DNA of 64,000 nt from Nitratireductor thuwali (GCF_036621415.1 NZ_CP030941.1:2664001-2728000), one strand, 5' to 3'; shown: positions 8,151 to 17,238, counted from the stretch's first letter. Translations and numbers: made by a program. Notes: generated from the letters alone by a model not told the origin.

Positions 8151-9784
8151 ATGGAGGCTGGTTTGGCCGACATGTGGTGGAAAAACGCCGTCATTTATAC
8201 CGTCGACGTGGAGCGGTTCTGCGACAGCAACGGCGACGGCATCGGCGACTTCAAGGGCCTGACATCGAAGCTTTCCCATGTTGCCGAACTCGGCGCGACC
8301 TGCATATGGCTTCTGCCATTCTTCCCGTCCCTCGGCCGCGACAACGGTTATGACGTCACCGATTATCTGCGGGTCGATTCGCGCTACGGCGTTTTCAGTG
8401 ACTTTCTTGAGTTCGTGCATCGGGCCGGCGAACATGGCATCCGGATCATTGTGGATCTGGTCGTGCACCACACCTCGGACCAGCACCCGTGGTTCCAGGC
8501 AGCGCGCAACAACGAAGAATCGCGCTATCGCGATTATTATGTCTGGACGCACAATCCGCCGCCGATCAAGCCCGGCCAGGGCACCATGTTCCCCGGCGAG
8601 GAGAAGAGCGTGTGGACATATGACGAGGTGGCGCGGGCCTACTATCATCATCGGTTTTACCACTTCGAACCCGGCCTCAATCACGCCAATCCCCAAGTGC
8701 GCGACGAGATCGAGCGGATCTTCGACTACTGGATAAGCTTCGGTATTTCCGGTTTCAGGATCGATGCCGCCTCGCACATCCTGGAGGACCCGCTCGTGGA
8801 AGATCAAGCGGCGGCTGGCGAGCCGGACGTGTTGCGCGAATTATACCGCCGGGCAAAGAGCATCAGGCCCGATCTGGTGCTGCTGGGCGAGGTCGACGAG
8901 GCGCCGGAGGAACTGGAGAAGTTCTTCGACGGCACGAGGTTGAACATGATGTTTAACTTCATGCTCGACAACTATCTCATCCTGGCACTCGCCCAGCAGC
9001 GTAGCGAGCCTGTCGAACGCGGGCTGACGCTGCTCCCTATCCCACCGGAGAATGGGCAATGGGCGAATTTCCTGCGAAACCTCGACGAGGCTGATCTGGA
9101 GCGGCTGACGCCGATGAAATCGAAGCCGTCTTCAAGGTCTTCGCGCCGGAAGAGCGCATGCGCATCTATGGGCGCGGTGTACGGCGCCGAATCGCCCCGA
9201 TGCTCGAGGGTGACGCACGCCGGCTCAAGATGGCCTACAGCCTGCTGTTCTCCATGCCGGGTGCGCCGATGGTCGTCTATGGCGACGAGATCGGCATGGG
9301 CGATGACCTGGCGCAACCGGGCCGTAGTGCCGTCCGCTCGCCGATGCAGTGGACCGCCGGCCGCAATGCCGGCTTTTCGAAAGCGCCGCCCGGCAAGCTC
9401 GTGCAGCCGGTGATCGAAGACGGCCCGTTCGGCTTCAAGAACGTCAATGTGGAGGGGCAGGCGGAACAGTCGGACTCCCTGCTGAACTTCGTGAAGGAAC
9501 TGGCGCATCTGAGGCGCGAGCGAATCGAGATCGGTGGCGGGCTCTGCAACGTGCTCGCCTGCGGATCGGAGCATGTCCTGGCGCATCACTACAAGTCCGA
9601 GCACGCGCCTTTGGTTCTGCTGCACAATCTGACGGACCGGCCGCAACGGATCGATCTGTCGTTGCCGGCGGGTGTGAAGTCGCTGGACGACCTGTTCGGC
9701 GGAGAGACACCCTCGTTGAATGGGGGACGGCTCACGATGGAGCTCGAACCTTACGGCCTCCGCTGGCTGGGGCGCCGCCGATAG
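8151..9784 (+). pseudogene. Trehalose synthase-like GH13 enzyme, single-base frameshift
   Basis: Two overlapping frames together encode one GH13 enzyme of about 540 residues resembling trehalose synthase (maltose alpha-D-glucosyltransferase). The first frame (8151 to about 9112) carries DSNGDGIGDF, DLVVHHTSDQHPW, GFRIDAASH with the nucleophile and LLGEVDE with the acid/base Glu. At about 9110 the homology jumps to the next frame, which reads DEIEAVFKVFAPEERMRIYG and ends at 9784. Restoring one G (ACG-GCC-GAT) would rejoin the frames, so a one-base deletion or a sequencing error is likely. Region IV reads RNLDE where other GH13 enzymes have NHD. Starts at 8151, TTG 8163 and ATG 8172 are all possible. 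The first frame alone would read on to 9413 as an aberrant tail. Confidence 0.8.
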
Positions 9785-10055
9785 CTCTTTCCTGCGTTCG
9801 CATGGGCTTGACCCGGCTGTTGCGCGGTTGCCCAAGGTGGTGGACGCTTGCCGGCGCTTCGATCACCTGGCCCGATGCGCCCGATAGCATGTCCTTTACT
9901 GCCGCGATTTACAGGCGCTGCCGGCTCTGCCAGTCTCCGCCTCCCGGAAATATCATCATCCGGCCATGATCTCTGGACCGGACAACCCTCGGCGGCGCGC
10001 CGCAGCGGCGCCGTTGCCGAGAACCCTTCCACTGGAACGTGTTGAGCAATAGACG

Positions 10056-10865
10056 ATGGATACTTCTCCAGAAACCGACGACACGGAACAGGAAGCAACC
10101 GTGCTGGACCGCGTTCGGGAACGCTTGCGCAGTCTTTACCACGGCCATTCACAAGGCGCGTTGCGGTTCCAACTCGCCGTCATGGTCATCGATCTCTTGA
10201 TTATCGCATTCTTCATCGCGAGCCCGGTGTTGCGCGAGCGGCCGTCATTTCTCTGGATCGATTACTCCATTGCGGCGCTGCTGGCCGCGGACATCTCGGC
10301 CCGCGCGCTAGCCTCGCGCGATATTCCGCGCTGGCTGCGCCAGCCCACGAGCGTCGTCGATCTTTTCATCTTGGCCACGCTGCTCGCGCCGTTCTGGCTG
10401 GCTAATCTCGGCTTCCTGCGCGTCCTGCGGCTTTGGTCGCTCTCGCGCAGCGGGTTTCTATGGCGCCCGCTCATCCGGCGGGGCTACGGGCCGTGGCGCG
10501 AGGTCGTCCATTCGGCCCTCAATCTGGTCACCTTTCTGTTCGTGGTGACCGGCTTCATCTACACCTTCTTCTTCAGGGAAGATTCCGGCCTCGCCGGCTA
10601 TGTCGACGCCCTCTACTATACGGTCACGACCATGACCACGACCGGCTATGGCGATATCCTCCTGTCGGGCATGTGGGGCAAGCTGACCTCGGTCGCCATC
10701 ATGATCGCCGGCATCACACTTTTCATCCGTCTGGCCCAGGCGATTTTTCGGCCCTACAAGGTCCGATATCCGTGCCCGCAATGCGGCCTGCAGCGCCACG
10801 ACCCCGATGCGGTCCATTGCAAGGCCTGCGGCTATCCGCTGAAAATTCCCGATACCGACGATTGA
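10056..10865 (+). CDS. Six-TM potassium channel with C-terminal zinc ribbon
   Basis: A 269-residue ion channel of the voltage-gated superfamily. Hydrophobic segments lie near residues 39-58, 67-82, 100-118 and 155-173 and after the pore. An S4-like segment FLRVLRLWSLSRS (about 120-132) carries arginines at spaced positions. The K+ selectivity filter TTTGYGD is at 194-200. After the last membrane segment there is a Cys4 motif, CPQC (240-243) and CKAC (255-258), which looks like a zinc ribbon rather than the usual RCK or cyclic-nucleotide domain. It presumably conducts K+ across the inner membrane. Its position among osmolyte-related enzymes suggests osmotic adaptation, which is inference. Confidence 0.88.
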   Translation: MDTSPETDDTEQEATVLDRVRERLRSLYHGHSQGALRFQLAVMVIDLLIIAFFIASPVLRERPSFLWIDYSIAALLAADISARALASRDIPRWLRQPTSVVDLFILATLLAPFWLANLGFLRVLRLWSLSRSGFLWRPLIRRGYGPWREVVHSALNLVTFLFVVTGFIYTFFFREDSGLAGYVDALYYTVTTMTTTGYGDILLSGMWGKLTSVAIMIAGITLFIRLAQAIFRPYKVRYPCPQCGLQRHDPDAVHCKACGYPLKIPDTDD

Positions 10866-10954
10866 GATAGTAGCGCGGCGATGCGTAGACGGGGCGCACC
10901 GATGCGCTCCAAGGATTGGTGGTCCGAATCGGCGCACAACCGGCGCCTCGCGGC

Positions 10955-11464
10955 TCAGTGCTTGGCGGTTCGTCCTTCCTTGGATTCCAGTTCGAGGAAC
11001 TTTTCCGTGAGGCCCTCCAGATTGTCCTCGAGCCACTTGGCCATCGACAGTTCCTCCTGGAGGATGTCCTCGCACACCCTGGCGGTCTCCGTGTCTCCCA
11101 TCTGGCGTGCGGCCGCGATGAGTATTTTGTAGCTTGCGATCTCCATTTGCTCGAACGTGTAGCTCGCAAGCACGCCTTTCACCACCTCATCGCTCGTGAA
11201 CATTCCGCTGAGACCCTGTCCGAGTCCCACCAGCTTCGTCCCTGCGTCCTTTACGGTGGAAGTATCGCTTCCGAGCCGGCGCAGGCATTCCTGGACGCGT
11301 TTGGCCTGCCGCTCGGTTTCCTCGACGTGCTGTTCTATGCGCGCCTTAAGCTCCGGATAGTTTTCGATCCGCCGCGCAAGACTGCTCAGCATGGTTATAG
11401 CCTGTTCTTCCGCTGCGTGGGCGTCCTTAAGCCAAGACAGCACATGGTCCTTTGGGTTGGTCAT
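10955..11464 (-). CDS. YciF-like ferritin-fold stress protein (DUF892)
   Basis: A 169-residue helical protein starting MTNPKDHVLSWLKDAHAAEEQ. The AAEEQ and HVEETERQ segments and later FEQMEIASYKILIAAARQMG match the four-helix ferritin-like DUF892/YciF family, which is linked to osmotic and oxidative stress. Glu and His residues on the helices could hold a di-metal site. The start has GGAG a short distance upstream. The following gene on the same strand is a CBS protein, in keeping with a stress cluster. Biochemical function in the family is not settled. Confidence 0.85.
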   Translation of the reverse strand: MTNPKDHVLSWLKDAHAAEEQAITMLSSLARRIENYPELKARIEQHVEETERQAKRVQECLRRLGSDTSTVKDAGTKLVGLGQGLSGMFTSDEVVKGVLASYTFEQMEIASYKILIAAARQMGDTETARVCEDILQEELSMAKWLEDNLEGLTEKFLELESKEGRTAKH

Positions 11465-11557
11465 GGGGAGCTCCTATTTGCTGCTGGCCCATGAACCTTT
11501 GCTGTAATGGATTGTTCCGCAACGCAGCTCGCTGCTCCGCTGCGGCGGCCCTTTGCA

Positions 11558-11863
11558 TCAAGATCGATTCCGATCAGAGCGTCGGGAGCGCGGCTTGGCC
11601 GCGTCGACCTCTCTTTTTCCGTCGTCGTCTTCGACCGTGCCCTGTGGCTCGTCCTGCCAGTGATCGATGCCGTCCGAGTGCAGCGAGAGGTCGACCGGGC
11701 GGATCGGTTCCGATGGTGACGCCCCGGCGATATCCGGCGCCTGCGCTGATCCGCCGCTCGGACCGCCTCCCGGCGCGGCCGCGTCTTCCTTCGCCCGAGA
11801 CTGCGGCTCGACACCGCCGCCGGAAAAGGTTCTCCGCCACCAGTTCAGCAATGCTGATCTCAT
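11558..11863 (-). CDS. Possible small disordered protein (101 aa)
   Basis: A 101-residue frame starting MRSALLNWWRRTFSGGG, with GAGAGG about 6 bases before the ATG. After a short amphipathic N-terminus the rest is low complexity, rich in Gly, Ser, Pro, Asp and Arg. No domain is recognisable. It lies between the YciF-like gene and the CBS gene, on their strand. It is more plausible than the overlapping frames because of its ribosome-binding site and placement, but may not be real. Confidence 0.4.
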   Translation of the reverse strand: MRSALLNWWRRTFSGGGVEPQSRAKEDAAAPGGGPSGGSAQAPDIAGASPSEPIRPVDLSLHSDGIDHWQDEPQGTVEDDDGKREVDAAKPRSRRSDRNRS

Positions 11864-11979
11864 TTTGCCTCTCGATCTGGAGTCTCGGGGTGCGCCTTTG
11901 TTTTGGGCGCAGCATGAGCGCGAAGTGGAACAGGCAGGCTCCGGTGTATCTGCCTGCCGTCGCTGCCGCGCGTATCGCT

Positions 11980-12417
11980 CTATCGTCTCGGGACACCCGT
12001 CGGCTCGGAGATGCCCTTGAGGGCTTTGATGGAGGCTCGCTCGCCCTCGTCGCCGCTCCGCGCAAGATCGGCAAGCGAGACTATGCCGACCAGCCGCTTG
12101 TCCCGATTGAGCACAGGCAGGCGATGGACTTGATGCTCAGCCATCAGCTCTCCGGCCCTTTCGACTGGCTCGTCGTCGAAGCAATAGAAAACCCGCTCCG
12201 ACATCACCTCTCGTACTGCAATGTTTCCGCTCGCGCCCTCCGCGGCCACACCGCGCATGGCGATGTCGCGATCCGTCACCATGCCGATGAGCCTGTCGTT
12301 CTCACCCACGGGCAGGGCGCCGACATCGTCTTCGCGCATCTTGCGAGCAGCATTGACGATCTTCGTGTTCGGATCTGCCAGATCGACTTGGGGGGTCATC
12401 ACTTCTGCAACATTCAT
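11980..12417 (-). CDS. CBS-pair domain protein
   Basis: A 145-residue protein made of two CBS domains. The first is MNVAEVMTPQV through GALPVGENDRLIGMVTDRDIAMRG and the second VREVMSERVFYC through RLPVLNRDKRLVGIVSLADLA. Such stand-alone CBS pairs bind adenine nucleotides and act as sensors, here with no fused effector domain. GAGGAGG lies about 8 bases before the ATG. It is divergently transcribed from the MerR gene, whose candidate operator lies between them. Confidence 0.88.
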   Translation of the reverse strand: MNVAEVMTPQVDLADPNTKIVNAARKMREDDVGALPVGENDRLIGMVTDRDIAMRGVAAEGASGNIAVREVMSERVFYCFDDEPVERAGELMAEHQVHRLPVLNRDKRLVGIVSLADLARSGDEGERASIKALKGISEPTGVPRR

Positions 12418-12514
12418 GCTTCAATCCTCCTCTGTCTTCACAGGGGCGAACACGGATCGTGCCGGACTTGTTCCGAGGGAATACTTGTGCTCGTTCAGTC
12501 GATGTTGGCGTTCC

Positions 12515-12545
12515 TTGACTTGGAGCGCGCTCGAATTCTTGGGCT
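12515..12545 (+). promoter_or_regulatory. MerR-type promoter/operator candidate
   Basis: The sequence has TTGACT (12515-12520), then a 19-base spacer containing the palindrome GAGCGCGCTC within TTGGAGCGCGCTCGAA, then a weak -10-like TGGGCT. A 19-base spacer with a central dyad is the hallmark of MerR-family promoters. It lies 27 bases before the MerR gene start, which suggests autoregulation. The -10 match is poor. Confidence 0.5.
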
Positions 12546-12571
12546 GGATCTATTTTGGGGGGAGGCTGGTC

Positions 12572-13006
12572 ATGAAGATCGGAGAACTGGCGAAACGGAC
12601 TGGGCTGTCGGCCCACACGATCCGGTATTATGAGCGCATCGGCTTGCTGCCGTATGCGGACCGTGACCAGTCGAAGCAACGGGATTATGATGCATCGATC
12701 CTGACATGGATCGAGTTTCTTGGTCGTCTGAAAACCACGGGCATGCCGATCCGGGACATGCTGCACTACGCGGCCTTGCGCGAGCAAGGTGCCGGCACGG
12801 AGGCGGAGCGCCGTGATCTGCTCATTCGGCACCGCGATCGCGCGCGTGCTCGCATTGCCGAACTTCAGTCCTGCCTTCTCGTCCTCGACACCAAGATTGC
12901 CGGCTATGCCGGCACCGGGCAGAGGATGAAGGACTATGATTCAGAGCTACCTCAACGCCGGCGAAAGCCGGCTGGAACGCGGCTGGCGCATGCGCGCCGA
13001 GAATGA
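12572..13006 (+). CDS. MerR-family transcriptional regulator
   Basis: A 144-residue regulator with the N-terminal MerR winged helix, MKIGELAKRTGLSAHTIRYYE, and a coiled dimerisation helix (RARARIAELQSCLLVLDTKI). It has a GGGGGGAGG ribosome-binding site. Only one cysteine is seen in the effector region, so it does not look like a thiol-metal sensor of the CueR type; it fits the group that includes AdhR/NmlR-like proteins. Its likely target is its own promoter and perhaps the divergent CBS gene. The C-terminus is Arg-rich. Confidence 0.85.
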   Translation: MKIGELAKRTGLSAHTIRYYERIGLLPYADRDQSKQRDYDASILTWIEFLGRLKTTGMPIRDMLHYAALREQGAGTEAERRDLLIRHRDRARARIAELQSCLLVLDTKIAGYAGTGQRMKDYDSELPQRRRKPAGTRLAHARRE

Positions 13007-13129
13007 CGGCCTGGCAGCCGACTGGCCCGGCTGCCATAACCTGAGCGCCATCGGCTGGCCTTCAGTCAATGGCCGGAGTCAAGCCACTCCGCCTTTGAGG
13101 CTGTTGAAGACCGGAAGGCTGTACGTCAG

Positions 13130-14120
13130 TCAGACCGTCACGACGATCTTGCCAAACTGTTCATTGGACTCCATGAAGCGATATGCCTCGATGATCTGAT
13201 CGAAAGGAAAGGTCTTGGCGATAACCGGTCGAAGTGAACCCGAGGTCAGCCCATCGAGGATAAACGCCTTGGCGGCTTCCAACCGTGCCGGATCGCCGAC
13301 GATCTCGTGTACGAGGTAGCCGCGCAGCGTCAGTGTCTTGCTCAGCACATGGAGCAGCGGGAAGGGTGTCGGGTCGGGGCTCAGGCTGCCATATTTGACG
13401 AGAATACCGCCGCGCGACATTGCCGCCGTCAGGGGCTCGAAAATGGGTCCGCCGATTGGGTCCAATACGACACGCGCACCGTCTGGGCCGGTTATTTCCT
13501 TCAGCCGGGTTAGCAGATCCTCCTCCGCCGAGGCGATGACATAGGCAGCGCCCGAGTCGAGCAGGGCCTTCTTCTTGGCAGCCGTTCGCGTGACCGCGAT
13601 CGTGGTTGCGCCAAAGATATTAGCTATCTGTATCGCGGCCAGCCCGACGCTGCTCGATGCAGCGGTGATGACCACGAAATCCTCCCCGCGGAGCTTGGCG
13701 ATGTCGATCAGCGCTCCGTAGGCGGTGAGATACTGCATCCAAGTGGCGGCCGCCGCTTTCCAGCTGAGCGATGGCGGGTGCTTAACGACGAGCTCAGCAG
13801 GAAACGTGGCAAGATCGCTATAGGCTGGCCAGCGTACCATCGATATCGGCGGTATAATGCTGACGGCGTCGCCTGCCACGAGGCCTTCGACACCTTCTCC
13901 CACCGTTTCGACCGTGCCCGCTGCCTCCAGGCCAAGACCGGAAGGCAATTCCGGGCTCTCGATATACCTGCCCGAACGCAGCAACGCCTCGGCACGGTTG
14001 AGCCCGAGCGCTCTGACGCGGATTCGAACCTCTCCGCGACCTGGTCCCCGCGACACCGATCTCCTCGATGCGCAGCACCTCGGGACCACCATGCTCATGA
14101 AACCGGACGACACGCGCCAT
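13130..14120 (-). pseudogene. Zinc-free alcohol dehydrogenase / quinone oxidoreductase, frameshifted near its N-terminus
   Basis: The main frame encodes an MDR-superfamily NADPH:quinone oxidoreductase-like protein: GEVRIRVRALGLNRAEAL, a cofactor motif in VVITAASSSVGLAAIQIA and a conserved C-terminus IIEAYRFMESNEQFGKIVV. The expected N-terminus, MARVVRFHEHGGPEVLRIEE, is present only in another frame starting at 14120. The two frames join if one base is removed from the CCCC run at 14046-14049 (GGGG in the coding strand). This is a one-base homopolymer insertion or a sequencing error. Without correction, translation from 14113 gives a protein with a wrong first 20 or so residues. The gene is divergent from a LysR regulator. 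Confidence 0.8.
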
Positions 14121-14159
14121 CAGCTACAACTCCAAAGCGATTGAACTAAATGATCTATG

Positions 14160-14177
14160 CCTGCCGCCACCGGCAGG
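14160..14177. promoter_or_regulatory. Short palindrome in the oxidoreductase-LysR divergent promoter
   Basis: CCTGCCG (14160-14166) and CGGCAGG (14171-14177) form a perfect 7-base inverted repeat with a 4-base centre, in the 104-base space between the two divergent genes. It could be a regulator site or a small hairpin in the LysR leader. Confidence 0.35.
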
Positions 14178-14224
14178 ATAAATAGCCGTACAGGCAGGAC
14201 AGAAGAAACCGGGGGTTACCAATA

Positions 14225-15121
14225 TTGGATCGCCTTACAAGCATGGCCGTGTTTGTCAAAGCCGTCGACCTGGGCTCATTCGCGTCCGCCGCCGCTGCGC
14301 TCGATCTCTCCGGACCGATGGTCGGCAAGCATGTCCGGTATCTCGAAGAGCGTCTGGGAGTGCGCCTCATCAACCGGACCACACGCCGCCAAAGCATCAC
14401 AGAATTCGGGCGCGCCTACTACGAACGCTGCCGCCTGGTGCTCGCTGAAGCCGAAGCTGCGGAAGCGCTCGTGGCCGAGCAGCTCTCCCAGCCGCGCGGG
14501 AGGCTGCGTGTCACCATGCCCGCACTTTTGGGCAAGCACTGCGTTGCCCCCATCTTGCTGGAGCTCTCGTGCCGTCACCCAGAATTGGAGCTTGATCTGT
14601 CGTTCAGCGACCGCATCGTCAACCTCGCGGAGGATGGCTACGATCTGGCCATCCGGACTGGCAAGCTGGAGGACAGGACCGGTCTGATGGCACGCCGCGT
14701 CGCACGCCACCGAATGGTTGTGTGTGCGTCGCCATCCTATATCGAGAAACACGGTCGCCCACGGGACCTGGATGACCTCGGTAGCCACCATGCCATTGTC
14801 TACAGCAGGCCCGGCTGGGTCCATTCATGGTTGTTCCCCGGTGACGGCCAGCCGATAAAGATAGCGCCGGTCAACCGGCTGCGTCTCGACGACCTCGATG
14901 CGATTGCCGATGCCTCAACCGCAGGCATGGGGCTCGCATGGCTCCCATCCTGGCTGGTTCGCGAGCGTATTCAGGCGGGCTCGCTCGTCCCGCTGCTGTC
15001 GGATCATCCGGAACATGTGTTCGACAATTATGCGCTGTGGCTGCAGACACCTTACTTGCCGCTGAAGATCCGCCTTGCTGTGGATGCGGTGGCCGCTGCG
15101 TTGCCGAGATACATGACATGA
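14225..15121 (+). CDS. LysR-family transcriptional regulator
   Basis: A 298-residue LysR regulator. The N-terminal helix-turn-helix is MDRLTSMAVFVKAVDLGSFA through LEERLGVRLINRTTR, followed by a two-lobed periplasmic-binding-protein-like effector domain (GRLRVTMPALLG, DGYDLAIRTG, GMGLAWLPSWLV). I chose TTG at 14225 because the protein then begins with the canonical LysR N-terminus; a GGGGG stretch lies about 9 bases upstream. LysR proteins usually control the divergent gene, here the quinone oxidoreductase. Confidence 0.9.
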   Translation: MDRLTSMAVFVKAVDLGSFASAAAALDLSGPMVGKHVRYLEERLGVRLINRTTRRQSITEFGRAYYERCRLVLAEAEAAEALVAEQLSQPRGRLRVTMPALLGKHCVAPILLELSCRHPELELDLSFSDRIVNLAEDGYDLAIRTGKLEDRTGLMARRVARHRMVVCASPSYIEKHGRPRDLDDLGSHHAIVYSRPGWVHSWLFPGDGQPIKIAPVNRLRLDDLDAIADASTAGMGLAWLPSWLVRERIQAGSLVPLLSDHPEHVFDNYALWLQTPYLPLKIRLAVDAVAAALPRYMT

Positions 15122-15274
15122 GATCAGGGGCGGGATCGGGCGCGGCGGGTTGCGTCGGTGCAAAGTATTGCGACAGCTGGCGCTGTGCGGCTGATGCGAC
15201 GTCGTCCGGCGCGGCACGAATCTCTGATCTGACAAGCGCGACGGTTCGAGATCGCGTGAAGCCTGAGTGGGAGG

Positions 15275-15805
15275 CTACTCCGCCGGGGCGGCCAGCCGGC
15301 GTCGGTCGCGCGCAATCCGGACGATGGTGATGGCATTTGTCGCGAAGACCAGAAGTTCAGCGGCCAAAGCGCCAACTGAGCCGATATATGCATTCGCCGC
15401 AGCCCAGCAGAGTGCGGCGACCGCAAGGGCGATGCGCATGGCAATACCCCGCAGCATGAACATCGCGATGGTTCCTACGATACCTGCCACAAGGGGAAAA
15501 ATGTCGGTCGCTCCCTCCCAGGTGACGGCGGCCACGGCGGCTGTCGCGCAGACGAACAGCACCGTGGCAGGCACGCTGCCCGGCATGCGTCGGGCCAAGA
15601 TAATGCGGAGGATGATCAGGGCCGTAATCGCCGATGCGGTCCAGGCGCCAAACAGAGCGAACTGCGTCGCAAATGCGACGTTGCCGAGGATCAGGATTGC
15701 CAGCAGCCGGTCGTCATTCTTGCTCGCAAACGCGACGATACACAGAGCGAGGGCGATGAAGCCGACGATCTGGCCGAGCACTTGTGGATTGAAAAACAGG
15801 TCCAT
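15275..15805 (-). CDS. YgjV-like inner membrane protein
   Basis: A 176-residue, strongly hydrophobic protein with about six membrane helices, beginning MDLFFNPQVLGQIVGFIALAL and ending in a basic tail. The first helix with FASKNDDRLLAILILGN and later PLVAGIVGTIAMFMLRG fit the YgjV family of inner membrane proteins of unknown function. The start at 15805 is inferred from the hydrophobic N-terminus; the frame is open further upstream, and a clear ribosome-binding site is lacking. No operon partner is evident. Confidence 0.7.
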   Translation of the reverse strand: MDLFFNPQVLGQIVGFIALALCIVAFASKNDDRLLAILILGNVAFATQFALFGAWTASAITALIILRIILARRMPGSVPATVLFVCATAAVAAVTWEGATDIFPLVAGIVGTIAMFMLRGIAMRIALAVAALCWAAANAYIGSVGALAAELLVFATNAITIVRIARDRRRLAAPAE

Positions 15806-16084
15806 CTCTCCGGCATGATCGCCACCCTTCACGGCGTCAAGTGCAGGATAGGCCATAAAGGGCTCAGCCGTTGACACTGCCCGGCAAATCGATCGGTCCA
15901 CAAGAACGCAAAGAGAGCGCAATTCTCACCAGGATTGCAATCGGCACCGGCCATGCAGGATACCTCATGGCACAGTCTCCGCAACGCTGTGGTCGGATCT
16001 GGCGCGACCCAGTAGTGGACGTTGCCTCCTGGGCAGTCTGCGTCGGCCGCGACGAAGCAAAGGCCGGCGCCGGTGGTCGAAGAA
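15806..16084. other. Non-coding stretch, no gene recognised
   Basis: Short frames exist on both strands, but none has a ribosome-binding site or a recognisable protein pattern. Only the terminator hairpin at its right end is interpretable. Confidence 0.5.
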
Positions 16085-16110
16085 GCGCCCCCGGCGGTAG
16101 CGGGGGGCGC
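16085..16110 (-). terminator. Hairpin downstream of the leftward TRAP operon
   Basis: GCGCCCCCG (16085-16093) pairs with CGGGGGGCGC (16101-16110) around a 7-base loop. On the minus strand it is followed by a T/C-rich stretch. It lies about 40 bases beyond the stop of the TRAP binding-protein gene, so it probably ends that transcript. Confidence 0.6.
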
Positions 16111-16146
16111 ATTGTCTTGTGCTGATGGTATCAGTGGAACGAGCCG

Positions 16147-17211
16147 TCAGCGGCGGCCGGCTAACATCGGCTCGGTCATCGCGCGGCTGTAGGCGACGGC
16201 CTTTTCGAGATAGGCATCATAGCTCTCCAGAACACGGGCGACGTCCTCGTTCTGGCCGGCGAGCTCGGCCTTCACCTGCGCCCACGCATCCCCCATGGCG
16301 GCCACCACCTCATCAGGGAAGTTGAGGAACTCTACGCCCTCGTCCTTCAGCGCCTGCATGGCCTGAGCGTTGTGGTAGTCGAACTGAGCCTGCGCCTCGA
16401 GCGCAGCGGCACTCGCCGCGGCTCCGCAGATCGCCTGGAGGTCGGGCGAGAGCTCATTCCATGCATCGGCATTGAAGACTACGGCCAGCGCGGCGCCCGG
16501 CTCCGCATAGGCCGGCACGTAGCAGAGCTTGGTGATGCGCTGCAGACCAAAAGCCTGGTCGAGCATCGGGCCCACCCACTCGGCAGCGTCGATCGCGCCC
16601 GACTGCAGCGCCTGAAAGATCTCCGTCGGCGGCAGCAGAACCGCGTTGACGCCAAGCTTGCGCAGCATTTCGCCGCCGAGGCCGGCGATGCGCATGTTGA
16701 GCCCCTGGAGATCATCAAGGCCTTCGATCCGGTTCTTGAACCAGCCGCCGGACTGGGTGTTGGAGTTGCCTGAATAGAACGGCTTCAGATTGCGCTGGGC
16801 GTAGATTTCGTCCCAGATTTCCTGGCCGCCGCCCCAGCGCAGCCAGGCATAATGCTCGTTCGACATCATGCCGAAGGGCACGCCCGTGTACCAGTGCAGC
16901 GCCGGGTTTTTGCCGGCGGCGTAATAGGGCGGGGCATGGCCGACCGGCACGTTGCCCTGCTGGACCGCGTCCTCGACTGAGAAGGGCGGGACGAGCTCGC
17001 CGGCGCCATAGACGGTCAGATGCATCCTGCCGTCGGACATCAGCGAAACGAGTTCGGCATAGCGGTTGACGTTCGTACCGACGCCCGGTGCCGCCTTGGG
17101 AAAGGACGAGGCGATGTTCCACTCGATCTTTCCCTGGGCGATCGCGGGGGCGGCCAGTCCGCCGGCCGCGGCGAGCCCGGCGCCTCCAGCCAGAAAGGTT
17201 CTACGTTTCAA
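16147..17211 (-). CDS. TRAP transporter substrate-binding protein (DctP/TakP-like)
   Basis: A 354-residue periplasmic binding protein. The N-terminus MKRRTFLAGGAGLAAAGGLA with an AIAQ cleavage region is a Tat- or Sec-type leader. The motifs IASSFPKAAPG, GGWFKNRIEG, GLNMRIAGLGGEML and AIDAAEWVGP closely resemble the TakP subgroup that binds alpha-keto acids. The arginine in NMRIAG is the usual carboxylate-binding residue of DctP proteins. It is the last gene of the operon GntR-DctQ-DctM-DctP, an unusual position since binding proteins often come first. Substrate: probably an organic acid. Confidence 0.9.
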   Translation of the reverse strand: MKRRTFLAGGAGLAAAGGLAAPAIAQGKIEWNIASSFPKAAPGVGTNVNRYAELVSLMSDGRMHLTVYGAGELVPPFSVEDAVQQGNVPVGHAPPYYAAGKNPALHWYTGVPFGMMSNEHYAWLRWGGGQEIWDEIYAQRNLKPFYSGNSNTQSGGWFKNRIEGLDDLQGLNMRIAGLGGEMLRKLGVNAVLLPPTEIFQALQSGAIDAAEWVGPMLDQAFGLQRITKLCYVPAYAEPGAALAVVFNADAWNELSPDLQAICGAAASAAALEAQAQFDYHNAQAMQALKDEGVEFLNFPDEVVAAMGDAWAQVKAELAGQNEDVARVLESYDAYLEKAVAYSRAMTEPMLAGRR

Positions 17212-17238
17212 TGGACGGTCCTCCTACTTTTATCCTGT

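Noticed and set aside
6966..8807. A 613-residue antisense frame across the SDR and trehalose synthase-like genes
   Set aside because: It spans two unrelated genes on the other strand and a repeat, which is typical of a high-GC shadow frame.
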